DNA of 64,000 nucleotides, from contig JBJECG010000064.1 in the NCBI GenBank assembly GCA_051870875.1, forward strand, positions 1-64,000, in the 5' to 3' direction. Below, one piece after another: positions 35,823-44,616 of the stretch. The position numbers and the translations under genes were made by a program. Each line of letters opens with the position of its first letter. Within the stretch, counting starts at the first letter, position 1. Source of the stretch: Aphodosoma sp051870875 (GTDB lineage: Bacteria > Bacteroidota > Bacteroidia > Bacteroidales > Paludibacteraceae). Under the pieces are notes generated by a model. It was not told the DNA's origin. It saw nothing but the letters and a program-made list of their open reading frames with translations, and ran no database searches.

Positions 35823-38090
35823 ATGAACACTATGAAATACTCTATATTCACTCTACTCATGTTTTTGACCGGCTTTGCAGTCGCAAAAGCCGAAACAATC
35901 TCCGTATACGGAACACTGACTGACCCGGCAGGCGACCCCGTTATCGGTGCCGAAATCCGCTGGGCAAATACATATCTCGGAGTTGTGTCCGACATTGACG
36001 GCAACTTTGTCATCAACTCCACAGACCTGACCGATACCCTTGTCATCAGCTATCTTTCGTATGCCACTATTTACATCGACATACGCACTGCCGAAATGCC
36101 TCTCAAGCTCACAATGCAGGAAGACAACAAAGTGCTTGACGAGATACAGGTGGCCGGACGCAAGGCATCTACAGTCACCAGCCGTGTAAGCGCATTGCAG
36201 ACAACCAAAATCACCGGCGACGAACTGTGTAAGGCTGCCTGCTGCAACCTGTCAGAGAGTTTTGAAACCAATGCCTCTGTCGATGTGGCATATGCCGATG
36301 CCGCTACTGGAGCCAAAACTATCAAACTGCTCGGCTTGTCGGGTACATACGTTCAACTACTCTCCGAAAATACTCCCGGAGTACGTGGCCTGGCACAGAA
36401 TTTCGGCATGGAATACATCCCCGGTGCCTGGATGGAAAGCATTCAGGTCAGCAAAGGCACATCATCTGTCATCAACGGATACGAGGCCACTACCGGCCAG
36501 ATCAACGTTGAGTATCTCAAACCCCAACGCCAGGATCCCATTGCCGTCAACGGAATGATCAGCTCTGCCCTCCGTGCCGAACTCAACGCCACAGGTGGCT
36601 GGGCCGTCAACGAAAAATGGAGCACCGGCGTACTTGCCCATTACAAAAACGAAAGCTTGCAGCACGACAACAATGGCGACGGATTCATGGATCTCCCTAC
36701 CGGCCAGCAGGCCAATCTGCTCAACCGCTGGTATGTAAAGGACGGCGATTACACCGGACAGATACTGGTCCGTGGCCTTTACGATGAACGCAACGGCGGA
36801 CAGACCGATAGATACATTCTGAAAAACAACATCGAAGACCCGTATCACATCGGGTTGAAAACGTGGCGGCTGGACGCATTCACGAAACACGGCTGGGTAT
36901 TCGACCATGAAAAAGGTACAAGTATCGGATTGATTTTCTCGGGTTCGTATCACAACCAAAACAATGTCTACGGCCATCGCCGGTACGTGGCTGACCAGGG
37001 CAACTTCTACATGAACGCCATATTTCAGACCAACTTTACCGATGAACATAAGCTGGTAGCCGGCTTGTCCCTCAACTTCGACGATTACAACGAAACTCTC
37101 GACATTGCCGGAGAGCAAGGTTGGGACGTCGGCCGGCGCCATTTCAATATGGATCGCTCCGAATGGACTCCCGGTATCTTTGCCGAATACTCGTATATGT
37201 ACGACGAAAAGCTATCCATCCTTCTCGGACTCCGTGCCGATTACAGTTCCACTTACGGCTTTTTTGCCACTCCGCGCTTCAACATCCGCTATTCGCCATG
37301 GAAGTGGTGGAACCTGCGCGCCTCTGTCGGCCTCGGCTATCGTTCGCCGAACATCTTCTCCGACAACGCCTCTCTACTGCCAAGTTCGCGCAGGATAGTC
37401 CTGGCCGAAGACCGTTACAATCAGGAACAGGCCGTCAATGCCGGCATCAGCACCACTTTCTACATCCCCATCGCAGGCCGTGAACTACAAATCTCAGCCG
37501 ACTACTACTACACCCACTTCATCGAATGCCTCGTAGTTGACATGGATAGCGACCCCCACGCCACCATCCTTACAAATCTCAACGGCGGGAAATCCTATGC
37601 CGGCAACTTCCAGATCGAGGCGAATATGGAAATCCTCAAAGGCTGGACCATGACTGCCGCATTCCGCATGACCGATGTGAAAACCACTGTCAACGGTCAA
37701 TTGCGGGAGAAAGTGCTTACACCGCGATACAAAGCCCTCATCACTACTTCTTACCAGACCCCGCTAAAACACTGGCAGTTCGATATCACAGCCCAGTTCA
37801 ACGGCGGAGGCCGTATGCCCGACAACTACATGCTTGCCGATGGTACACCGTCATGGTCAAACACTTACAGGTGGCATCCTCAGCTTATGGCCCAGATCAC
37901 ACGCTACTTCCGCACCTGGAGCATTTACATCGGAGGTGAAAACCTCACCAACTTCACACAGCAAAACCCCATCATCGATGCTGCCAATCCCTATGGTCCG
38001 GATTTCGACGCCTCCATGGCTTGGGGGCCGATTCACGGCTGGAAAGTATATGCCGGATTCCGTTGGGCTTTGGGCAGAAAAGAAAAATGA
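35823..38090 (+). CDS. TonB-dependent receptor, probably for a metal or metal complex
   Basis: Outer-membrane receptor of 755 residues. After the signal peptide (to about residue 24) comes a carboxypeptidase-like repeat (ISVYGTLTDPAGDPVIGAEIRW). The plug follows with LDEIQVAGRK, LSESFETNASVDVAYADAATGAKTIKLLGL and VINGYEATTGQINVEY, and then a 22-strand type barrel ending in Trp-Ala-Leu-Gly-Arg. Receptors of this plug type are often encoded beside HMA-domain proteins. Here the flanking genes carry HYC_CC and CNNC metal sites, so copper or another transition metal is the inferred substrate. TonB itself is at 58 kb. Confidence 0.88.
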   Translation: MNTMKYSIFTLLMFLTGFAVAKAETISVYGTLTDPAGDPVIGAEIRWANTYLGVVSDIDGNFVINSTDLTDTLVISYLSYATIYIDIRTAEMPLKLTMQEDNKVLDEIQVAGRKASTVTSRVSALQTTKITGDELCKAACCNLSESFETNASVDVAYADAATGAKTIKLLGLSGTYVQLLSENTPGVRGLAQNFGMEYIPGAWMESIQVSKGTSSVINGYEATTGQINVEYLKPQRQDPIAVNGMISSALRAELNATGGWAVNEKWSTGVLAHYKNESLQHDNNGDGFMDLPTGQQANLLNRWYVKDGDYTGQILVRGLYDERNGGQTDRYILKNNIEDPYHIGLKTWRLDAFTKHGWVFDHEKGTSIGLIFSGSYHNQNNVYGHRRYVADQGNFYMNAIFQTNFTDEHKLVAGLSLNFDDYNETLDIAGEQGWDVGRRHFNMDRSEWTPGIFAEYSYMYDEKLSILLGLRADYSSTYGFFATPRFNIRYSPWKWWNLRASVGLGYRSPNIFSDNASLLPSSRRIVLAEDRYNQEQAVNAGISTTFYIPIAGRELQISADYYYTHFIECLVVDMDSDPHATILTNLNGGKSYAGNFQIEANMEILKGWTMTAAFRMTDVKTTVNGQLREKVLTPRYKALITTSYQTPLKHWQFDITAQFNGGGRMPDNYMLADGTPSWSNTYRWHPQLMAQITRYFRTWSIYIGGENLTNFTQQNPIIDAANPYGPDFDASMAWGPIHGWKVYAGFRWALGRKEK

Positions 38091-38134
38091 AAAGAAAATA
38101 CATTATTCAAACTCAAAAATAACCGAATAAACAC

Positions 38135-38494
38135 ATGAAAATTATGAAAAGAATCTTTGTTATGCTTGCCGTCATTGCATGTACGGCGACAATGGCAGTA
38201 GCCGAAAAACAGACCGTATCTCTCTATGTCCCTGACATGGAATGCAACAACTGCAAAAGTAAGGTCGAAAATGTGCTGGCATATGAAAAAGGCATTCGCA
38301 AGCTCGGTTTCGATGTTCAGAAACGTCTTGTAACTGTCACGTATGAAGACAGAAAGACAAGTGTCGAAAAATTGCAGGATGCACTTATGAAATATTTGAA
38401 CTATAAGTCTGTCGTTGTAAAACAGGGTGAGGTTATTGAACATCAGCACGGCAACGGAGCCGGTCACGACCACCATCATGACCCTCAGGATTAG
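38135..38494 (+). CDS. Exported heavy-metal-associated (HMA) domain protein with His-rich tail
   Basis: A 119-residue protein with a signal peptide cut near residue 23 (AVA). The ferredoxin-like HMA fold follows, with the metal pair Cys37 and Cys40 in MECNNCKSKV. The C-terminal tail (HQHGNGAGHDHHHD) has six His residues and is a second probable binding site. An exported metallochaperone handing metal to or from the TonB receptor 44 bases upstream is a reasonable inference. MKIMKR offers two possible ATGs (38135 and 38144). Confidence 0.88.
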   Translation: MKIMKRIFVMLAVIACTATMAVAEKQTVSLYVPDMECNNCKSKVENVLAYEKGIRKLGFDVQKRLVTVTYEDRKTSVEKLQDALMKYLNYKSVVVKQGEVIEHQHGNGAGHDHHHDPQD

Positions 38495-38615
38495 TCCGTT
38501 TTACATTTTCTGAACATTGGGGACAATACGGATTACATTCCTGTGCAGTGGCATCCCGTCCTCGTATGGCGATTAAATTCTTCAGAAAGGTCAATTGTTG
38601 ATGGAAAAATTGTAG

Positions 38616-38623
38616 TACCTTTG
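38616..38623 (+). promoter_or_regulatory. -7 promoter element for the small outer-membrane barrel
   Basis: TACCTTTG followed by CA, with a TTG 18 bases upstream (38595-38597). Leader about 50 bases. Confidence 0.6.
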
Positions 38624-38679
38624 CAACATGGAATGGTATTTTATCAAAACTCAAGTGTATAATTAAAACTCAAGGTGTT

Positions 38680-39159
38680 ATGAAAAAGTTCTTACTTGTT
38701 GTTGTACTCGCAGTGGGTGCAATCACGTTTGCAAGCGCACAGCCTCGCGCTATCGGTGGACGTCTCGGTTATGGTGTTGCAGTTTCTTATCAGCACGGAT
38801 TAGGTGAACGCAACATGGTAAACCTCGATGTTGACTTCCCCGGTTTCTATGGTATCGGCGCAGCTGCCACTTACGACTGGATTTTCCCCATCACCTCATG
38901 GCAGGAAAAAGGTTCATGGAACTGGTATGCCGGTGTAGGTGCCGGTTTGGCTTTCAACTTCCACAACTACATGAGCGTCGGTGTTGCCGGCCGTATAGGA
39001 GTTGAATATAACTTCTGGTTCCCGATGCAGCTTTCGCTCGACTGGCGTCCTGTCATCGGTCCGAACTTCTGGTTCGACCACGGCAATCACAACAGTGTAG
39101 GTTTCCACTACAACGGCCTCTACGATGGTATCGCCCTCGGCATCCGTTACCTATTCTAA
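38680..39159 (+). CDS. Small outer-membrane beta-barrel protein
   Basis: A 159-residue exported protein. The signal peptide ends at SAQ (about residue 21). The mature part is alternating hydrophobic and aromatic, with repeated Gly-Val/Tyr strands (GGRLGYGVAVSYQHGL, GIGAAATYDWIF, WYAGVGAGLAFNF, GVAGRIGVEYNFWF) and a C-terminal Phe (GIRYLF) recognised by the BAM complex. This is the layout of an eight-stranded OmpX/OmpW-like barrel. Ligand or role unknown. Strong promoter and perfect terminator suggest high expression. Confidence 0.82.
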   Translation: MKKFLLVVVLAVGAITFASAQPRAIGGRLGYGVAVSYQHGLGERNMVNLDVDFPGFYGIGAAATYDWIFPITSWQEKGSWNWYAGVGAGLAFNFHNYMSVGVAGRIGVEYNFWFPMQLSLDWRPVIGPNFWFDHGNHNSVGFHYNGLYDGIALGIRYLF

Positions 39160-39180
39160 GTTGTTGATTCTTATAACAAA

Positions 39181-39227
39181 CAGCAGACGGCCTCAGTCAC
39201 CATACTGAGGCCGTCTGCTGTTTTTTC
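39181..39227 (+). terminator. Strong rho-independent terminator
   Basis: A 17-bp perfect stem (39181-39197 with 39204-39220; ends CAGCAGACGG/CCGTCTGCTG), 6-base loop, then six T residues. Confidence 0.95.
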
Positions 39228-39289
39228 CCGACTCCGAAAATCCGGACTGTCAAAACCACAAAAAATTTCGATAATCCAATAATAATTAC

Positions 39290-39297
39290 TAACTTTG
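39290..39297 (+). promoter_or_regulatory. -7 promoter element for the yebC-dapF-dapL operon
   Basis: TAACTTTG followed by CA, 41 bases before the yebC ATG. A TTTC lies where TTTG is expected upstream. Confidence 0.55.
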
Positions 39298-39338
39298 CAA
39301 ACCTGAACAATATAAATAAACAAAACAAATACAATACA

Positions 39339-40064
39339 ATGGGAAGAGCATTCGAATATCGTAAAGCACGCAAACTCAAACGCTGGGGAAACATGGCCCG
39401 CGTATTTACCAAACTCGGCAAGGAAATCACTATAGCTGCAAAGTCAGGCGGCGGCGACCCTGATACCAATCCGCGTCTCCGTGCACTGATGGCCACCGCA
39501 AAAAAGGAAAATATGCCTAAGGAAAACGTCGAACGTGCCATCAAGAAAGCACTCTCGAAAGACTTCGCCGACTACAAGGAAATGAATTATGAAGGCTACG
39601 GCCCTCACGGCATAGCAATCTTCGTTGAAACAGCTACTGATAATACAACCCGTACTGTGGCAAATGTCCGCAGCTACTTCAACAAACTCGGCGGAAACCT
39701 CGGCACTTCTGGCTCGCTCGAATTCCTTTTCGACCACAAATGCGTATTCCATATTGCAAAGAAAGACGGTATGGATCTCGATGAACTCGAACTCGAACTC
39801 ATCGACTACGGTGTGGATGAAATCTATGAAGACGAAGAAGATGTGGTACTCTACGGCGAATTTGCCCAGAACTCAGCCATACAGAAATATCTGGAGGAAA
39901 ACGGCTATGAAATCACATCGTCAGAATTTGTCCGCATCCCTAACGACACCAAACAGCTCAATGCCGAACAGGCAGCTTCGGTAAACAAACTCATCGAGAG
40001 ACTCGAAGAAGACGAAGATGTCCAGAACGTGTTCCACAATATGCAGGAGCCGGACGATGAATAA
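39339..40064 (+). CDS. yebC: YebC/PmpR family translation factor or regulator
   Basis: A cytoplasmic 241-residue protein of the TACO1/YebC family. Members have been described as DNA-binding regulators and, more recently, as factors helping ribosomes through proline stretches. The start GRAFEYRKARKLKRWGNMARVFTKLGKEI, the GGGDPDTNPRLR block and KKENMPKENVERAIKKA are diagnostic. EGYGPHGIAIFVE and the acidic LIDYGVDEIYEDEEDV form the second and third domains. It leads a tight operon with dapF (12-base gap). Confidence 0.95.
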   Translation: MGRAFEYRKARKLKRWGNMARVFTKLGKEITIAAKSGGGDPDTNPRLRALMATAKKENMPKENVERAIKKALSKDFADYKEMNYEGYGPHGIAIFVETATDNTTRTVANVRSYFNKLGGNLGTSGSLEFLFDHKCVFHIAKKDGMDLDELELELIDYGVDEIYEDEEDVVLYGEFAQNSAIQKYLEENGYEITSSEFVRIPNDTKQLNAEQAASVNKLIERLEEDEDVQNVFHNMQEPDDE

Positions 40065-40076
40065 CCGTCAGCCGAC

Positions 40077-40943
40077 ATGACTATCGATTTCATAAAAATG
40101 CACGGGCTGGGCAACGACTATATATATATAGATTGTATATGTCGTCCTCAGCCCGTTGGTTTGACAGCCGGTATCATCCGCCGGCTTTCCGACCGACATA
40201 CAGGCATAGGAGCTGACGGCGTAGTGTTGATTCTGCCATCGGCGAAAGCCGATTTGGAGATGCGGATGTTCAATGCCGACGGCAGTGAAGGGGACATGTG
40301 CGGCAATGCAATACGGTGTGTCGGCAAATATGCGGCTGATGCCGGTTATACCGGAGCAGACAATATATCCGTTGATACCAGGTCCGGAATCAAATACCTT
40401 ACGCTGCACCGCACAGACGGTAAGGTCGGCTCTGTTACGGTCGATATGGGCTTCGCCTCGTTCTCCCCTGCCGACATTCATCTGGCTGACAACTGCGAAT
40501 ACATTGACCGTCCGGTAGTCTATCAGATGCCCGGCGGTGACAGGACATTCCACGTAACTGCCGTATCTGTCGGCAATCCGCACTGCGTGATACAGACCGG
40601 TGACATTGATACTTTTCCGCTGCATGAGTACGGATCCGGGTTTGAGAACCACCCCCTGTTTGCCGACAGGGTCAATACCGAAATAGTACGCCGGCTGTCA
40701 CCGGTACATCTGGCTATGCGTGTATGGGAACGAGGTTCCGGCGAAACGATGGCCTGCGGGACGGGAGCTTGCGCTGTCGTTGCTGCATTCACCAGAATAG
40801 GCTTGACTCCTGCCGGAAATCCGATAACGGTATCGCTCCGCGGAGGTGACCTTACGATAACATGCTCTGCCGATTTCCACATCACCATGACAGGTCCCGC
40901 CGAAGAATCATTCCGGGGCTCGATAACAATACAACCGTACTGA
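40077..40943 (+). CDS. dapF: Diaminopimelate epimerase
   Basis: Interconverts LL- and meso-diaminopimelate for lysine and peptidoglycan. The two catalytic cysteines are Cys75 in GDMCGNAIRC and Cys227 in GSGETMACGTGAC. MHGLGNDYI (residues 8-16) and GIGADGV are also conserved. Length 288 is normal. The codons for YIYI (40119-40130) form a (TA)6 run. dapL follows four bases after the stop, so product and substrate steps are adjacent. Confidence 0.97.
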   Translation: MTIDFIKMHGLGNDYIYIDCICRPQPVGLTAGIIRRLSDRHTGIGADGVVLILPSAKADLEMRMFNADGSEGDMCGNAIRCVGKYAADAGYTGADNISVDTRSGIKYLTLHRTDGKVGSVTVDMGFASFSPADIHLADNCEYIDRPVVYQMPGGDRTFHVTAVSVGNPHCVIQTGDIDTFPLHEYGSGFENHPLFADRVNTEIVRRLSPVHLAMRVWERGSGETMACGTGACAVVAAFTRIGLTPAGNPITVSLRGGDLTITCSADFHITMTGPAEESFRGSITIQPY

Positions 40944-40947
40944 CAAT

Positions 40948-42144
40948 ATGAAACTCAATATCAATTACAAAAAACTCGAAGAGAACTATCTCTTTACCGA
41001 AATAGCACGCCGTACAGCCGAATTTGTCAAAGCCAACCCCGACAAGAAGGTCATCAAACTCGGTATAGGCGATGTGACACGTCCGCTGCCACGCTCCGTT
41101 GCCGATGCCATCATACGTGCGGTGGAGGAACTGAAACATACCGAGACTTTCCGTGGCTACGGTCCGGAACTCGGCTACGGATTCGCACGCGAAGCTGTAC
41201 GGAGATACTATGCCGGATACGGAATTGAGATTGATTCTGATGAAATTACCATTGGCGATGGTATAGGCGAAGATATTGCCAACGTCACCGACATATTTGC
41301 CCATGGCGAAAACACCGTATTGTTGCCGGATCCGGTCTATCCTCTCTATAAGGCCACTTCACTCATGGATGGCCAGAATGTCATATATCTGGAATGCAAC
41401 AAGGAAAACGGCTTCCTGCCGGCACCGCCCGATTTCCCGTCCGACATGATTTATCTCTGCTCGCCCAACAATCCCACCGGAGCCGCATTGGACCGTGCCC
41501 GCATGCAGGCTTGGGTCGATTATGCCAACAGTTGCGGGGCAGTCATTCTTTACGACAACGCCTACGAGCGTTTTATCACCGACCCGGACTGTCCTCACTC
41601 CATATTTGCCATTCCCGAGGCCCGTACTTGTGCCATGGAATTCAATTCCCTGTCCAAAACGGCCGGATTCACCTGTGTCCGCAGCGGATATACCGTAGTC
41701 CCAAAAACATTGGTACGGGACGGCATCAGTCTCCTCCGCCTGTGGCAACAGCGCCAGACTACCAAATACAATGGTGCGCCGTATATGACACAACGCGGGC
41801 TTGAAGCAGCCTTGAGTCCTGAAGGATTGGCCGAGGCCGACAAGAATATCGGGTACTACAAACGCAATGTCAGGATCATCACTTCCGTCTTGGAAAAATA
41901 CGGTATATACTACACCGGAGGACACAATTCGCCGTACATCTGGCTGGAATGCCCGGATGGCATGTCATCATGGGACTTTTTTGATATGCTGCTCGAACGG
42001 GCCAATGTAATCGGCACACCGGGTGTTGGTTTCGGCCAATATGGCGAAGGCTATTTCCGCCTCACGACATTCAATACCGCCGAACTCACATCCGAAGCAA
42101 TGCAGCGGATAGACAGTCTGCTCGGTGAAATCTTGAAACGGTAA
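40948..42144 (+). CDS. dapL: LL-diaminopimelate aminotransferase
   Basis: Converts tetrahydrodipicolinate directly to LL-diaminopimelate with glutamate as amino donor, bypassing the acyl-blocked route. A fold-type I PLP enzyme of 398 residues. INYKKLEENYLFTEIARR at the start and IKLGIGDVTRPLP are typical of DapL rather than other aminotransferases. CSPNNPTGAA, the PLP lysine in EFNSLSKTAGFTCVRSGY and GTPGVGFGQYGEGYFRLT complete the active site. Its position directly after dapF confirms the assignment. Confidence 0.97.
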   Translation: MKLNINYKKLEENYLFTEIARRTAEFVKANPDKKVIKLGIGDVTRPLPRSVADAIIRAVEELKHTETFRGYGPELGYGFAREAVRRYYAGYGIEIDSDEITIGDGIGEDIANVTDIFAHGENTVLLPDPVYPLYKATSLMDGQNVIYLECNKENGFLPAPPDFPSDMIYLCSPNNPTGAALDRARMQAWVDYANSCGAVILYDNAYERFITDPDCPHSIFAIPEARTCAMEFNSLSKTAGFTCVRSGYTVVPKTLVRDGISLLRLWQQRQTTKYNGAPYMTQRGLEAALSPEGLAEADKNIGYYKRNVRIITSVLEKYGIYYTGGHNSPYIWLECPDGMSSWDFFDMLLERANVIGTPGVGFGQYGEGYFRLTTFNTAELTSEAMQRIDSLLGEILKR

Positions 42145-42170
42145 CATAAAATTGCAGAACTACGGAAAAT

Positions 42171-44489
42171 ATGGACACAATGAAACGGAAAATCATCACA
42201 CTGGCCATTGCATCATGTATGGCCGCCGTGTCGTCGCTGTCTGCCCGGATGGACACAAAAAGCGTTGGGCTTCACCTTGCAAAGTCAGGTGTATCCGAAT
42301 CCGTCATGACAAGCTACATCGACCGCACATTCGGACAGGACGGAGTTTTCTCTTTTCAGAAAGTACGGTCATATACCGATAGCTATGGCACTACGCATAC
42401 TGATTGCCAACAATATTTCAACGGAGTTGCCGTAGAAAACTGTATCCTTATCGTTCATTCCGAAGGCGGAATGGTACTGGGCATCAACGGGCAGGTAGCC
42501 GCAGCCGGACAGATGCGTGGATGCAAACCTGCTGTCACGGCAATACAGGCTGTGAACCGTGCAAAATCGGCTGTAGGAATCAAGTCTGCTGCCAGACCTT
42601 TTGCAGACCTTGTATATACCCGTTGTCTCGACAACGGAGGTGACGAATGCTATCGCCTGGCTTACCGTACACGGCTCACATCTCTGCGTGACGGAGTTGA
42701 TGTCATGGCTTACATCGACGGTTCCGACGGATCTTTGCTTAAAACTCGCAGTATGACACTTAATGCGGCAGTCGGGTCTGAAATAATCACCCGCCAGCTC
42801 GAATTGTATTATCCTACCAAGGAGGGTTTCGATCGTGTGAAACACGACATCCGCATGACTGGACGGACTGACGGTACATACACTTTGTCCGATGACGAGC
42901 GCAAAATCTACATTCATATGGGTCGTACGGTGTCCGGTGTCGACAACCCTGCCGACCTCGCACCCGATGAATATATCAGACAGATTCAAGCCAATACCCC
43001 GCTCCAGATGTCAGGAAATGCCGATGAATGGTTAGTCCTTGACATCAAGGATGTCACAATCGACACGATAGCCAACATCCGCCAACTGGCCGACGGATCC
43101 GACCCCGTAAGACTTGACACCGTCCCCCTCCGCTACATCTGCACTATATCCGACATCGACAGGACAGAACTTTTCCGCGTTCCCAACTACACTCCAAACA
43201 AAGCTATTCCTCCGTTCACATACTCCATGTCGGTCGAACTCTACACCAACACCACATACTACCTCAACTTTATTCGCCTCATTCCCACAACACCGGCCGA
43301 ACTCTCTTTCATTAACGACACCGTCATGTCAATGCCCATACGACTGGAGAATGCCGGAACATTCAAGTTTGACAACGACTCCGTATCAGGCAGCATATCC
43401 TTGGGCTCCCGTATCAACCATGCGCTTGATGTCCAAAATGCCCTCCATTCGGCATACGAGTACTACAGAGATGTGCACAATCGTATCGGTTTTGACAATA
43501 AAAACACTCCGCTTCACGCCTTTGTTGACCTTCAGGATCCTGTCTTCGGCACAACCCGTTCCAACGCATTCGCATGGGCTGATGCCCCGTATTTCATAGC
43601 TACGGGAGTCGGCGACGGCAGACGTTACAACGATGTGTTCACTTGTTTTGATATGCTTGTTCATGAATTTACACACTTGGTTATCATGACAAACGGACGT
43701 AACGGCCTGGTTACTACAGGTGAAACCGGAGCAATCAACGAAGCAATCCCCGATTGCTTTGCCGTTGCCGCAGACTTCTTCAAAAACGGCAGCCGCGCCA
43801 ATTGGCAGATAGGCGAAGAAGGTGTGGTTTTGCAAGCTCCGAATATGCGCGACCTGTCGAACCCTAAAATGAGCGGCGGAGGCATGTCTCTCAATCTCAC
43901 TCACCCGCAGCCCGACACCTACGGCGGTGAATATTGGATGGACCCCAAAGACATCAATACCGACAACGGCGGCGTACACATCAACAACGGGGTCTTCAAC
44001 TATTGGTTTTACCTTATAACCGAAGGAGGCAATGGCACAAACGACAACAACAACGAATACTCCGTCTCCGGATTAGGCGTCAAGCAGACCGAAAAACTGC
44101 TTATGGATGTCGTACTCAACTATATCACTCCCGAAATGACCTACTCCGACATGTACAACGCCACCCGCATGGCTGCCGAACATCATTTCGGTGGTGCCGG
44201 GGGCGACACTTATAAACAGGTGACAAATGCCTGGCAGGCCGTTGGTGTCAACGAAACCACATCTGACGTTGAACAACCCATTGAAAAAGAATTCAATGTC
44301 TGCTCATCGGGCGGAAAAATTATAGTTGAAGCCGGACCGGGTACTGTTATATCTGTCTACAGCATCCTCGGACAACTCTTCACATCGGTTGTCGCCTCTG
44401 AAAACACCACTGTCATCGAAATACCCGAATCGACAGCCAAAGTCGTGATTGTAAAAGCCGGAAACCAAGTAAAAAAAGTAGTTCTTTGA
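42171..44489 (+). CDS. Secreted M4 (thermolysin-like) metallopeptidase with T9SS-like C-terminal domain
   Basis: A 772-residue exported zinc protease. The signal peptide (KRKIITLAIASCMAAVSSLSA) is followed by an FTP/PepSY propeptide (about 30-200; YGTTHTDCQQYFNGVAVENC). The catalytic domain has HEFTH (about 498-502) with the third ligand Glu near 523 in GETGAINEA, and VHINNGVFNYWFYL bearing the later His. The last 70 residues (VSVYSILGQ-like VISVYSILGQLF, then IEIPES and VKKVVL) resemble a type A T9SS sorting domain, so the protein is probably secreted across the outer membrane. Start may be ATG 42171 or 42180. It follows dapL by 26 bases but is functionally unrelated. Confidence 0.88.
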   Translation: MDTMKRKIITLAIASCMAAVSSLSARMDTKSVGLHLAKSGVSESVMTSYIDRTFGQDGVFSFQKVRSYTDSYGTTHTDCQQYFNGVAVENCILIVHSEGGMVLGINGQVAAAGQMRGCKPAVTAIQAVNRAKSAVGIKSAARPFADLVYTRCLDNGGDECYRLAYRTRLTSLRDGVDVMAYIDGSDGSLLKTRSMTLNAAVGSEIITRQLELYYPTKEGFDRVKHDIRMTGRTDGTYTLSDDERKIYIHMGRTVSGVDNPADLAPDEYIRQIQANTPLQMSGNADEWLVLDIKDVTIDTIANIRQLADGSDPVRLDTVPLRYICTISDIDRTELFRVPNYTPNKAIPPFTYSMSVELYTNTTYYLNFIRLIPTTPAELSFINDTVMSMPIRLENAGTFKFDNDSVSGSISLGSRINHALDVQNALHSAYEYYRDVHNRIGFDNKNTPLHAFVDLQDPVFGTTRSNAFAWADAPYFIATGVGDGRRYNDVFTCFDMLVHEFTHLVIMTNGRNGLVTTGETGAINEAIPDCFAVAADFFKNGSRANWQIGEEGVVLQAPNMRDLSNPKMSGGGMSLNLTHPQPDTYGGEYWMDPKDINTDNGGVHINNGVFNYWFYLITEGGNGTNDNNNEYSVSGLGVKQTEKLLMDVVLNYITPEMTYSDMYNATRMAAEHHFGGAGGDTYKQVTNAWQAVGVNETTSDVEQPIEKEFNVCSSGGKIIVEAGPGTVISVYSILGQLFTSVVASENTTVIEIPESTAKVVIVKAGNQVKKVVL

Positions 44490-44540
44490 TCTCCTGTAGA
44501 ATACGCTGCAAATGCATGCCGTTTATTCCGCAGATTTTTG

Positions 44541-44548
44541 TAACTTTG
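44541..44548 (+). promoter_or_regulatory. -7 promoter element for the urocanate hydratase gene
   Basis: TAACTTTG followed by CG, 68 bases before the ATG. No clear -33 box. Confidence 0.55.
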
Positions 44549-44616
44549 CGCATGGTATGCGATAATGCGCCACATATCATATAATAGATAATTTTAATCC
44601 AGAAAATCTGATATTT

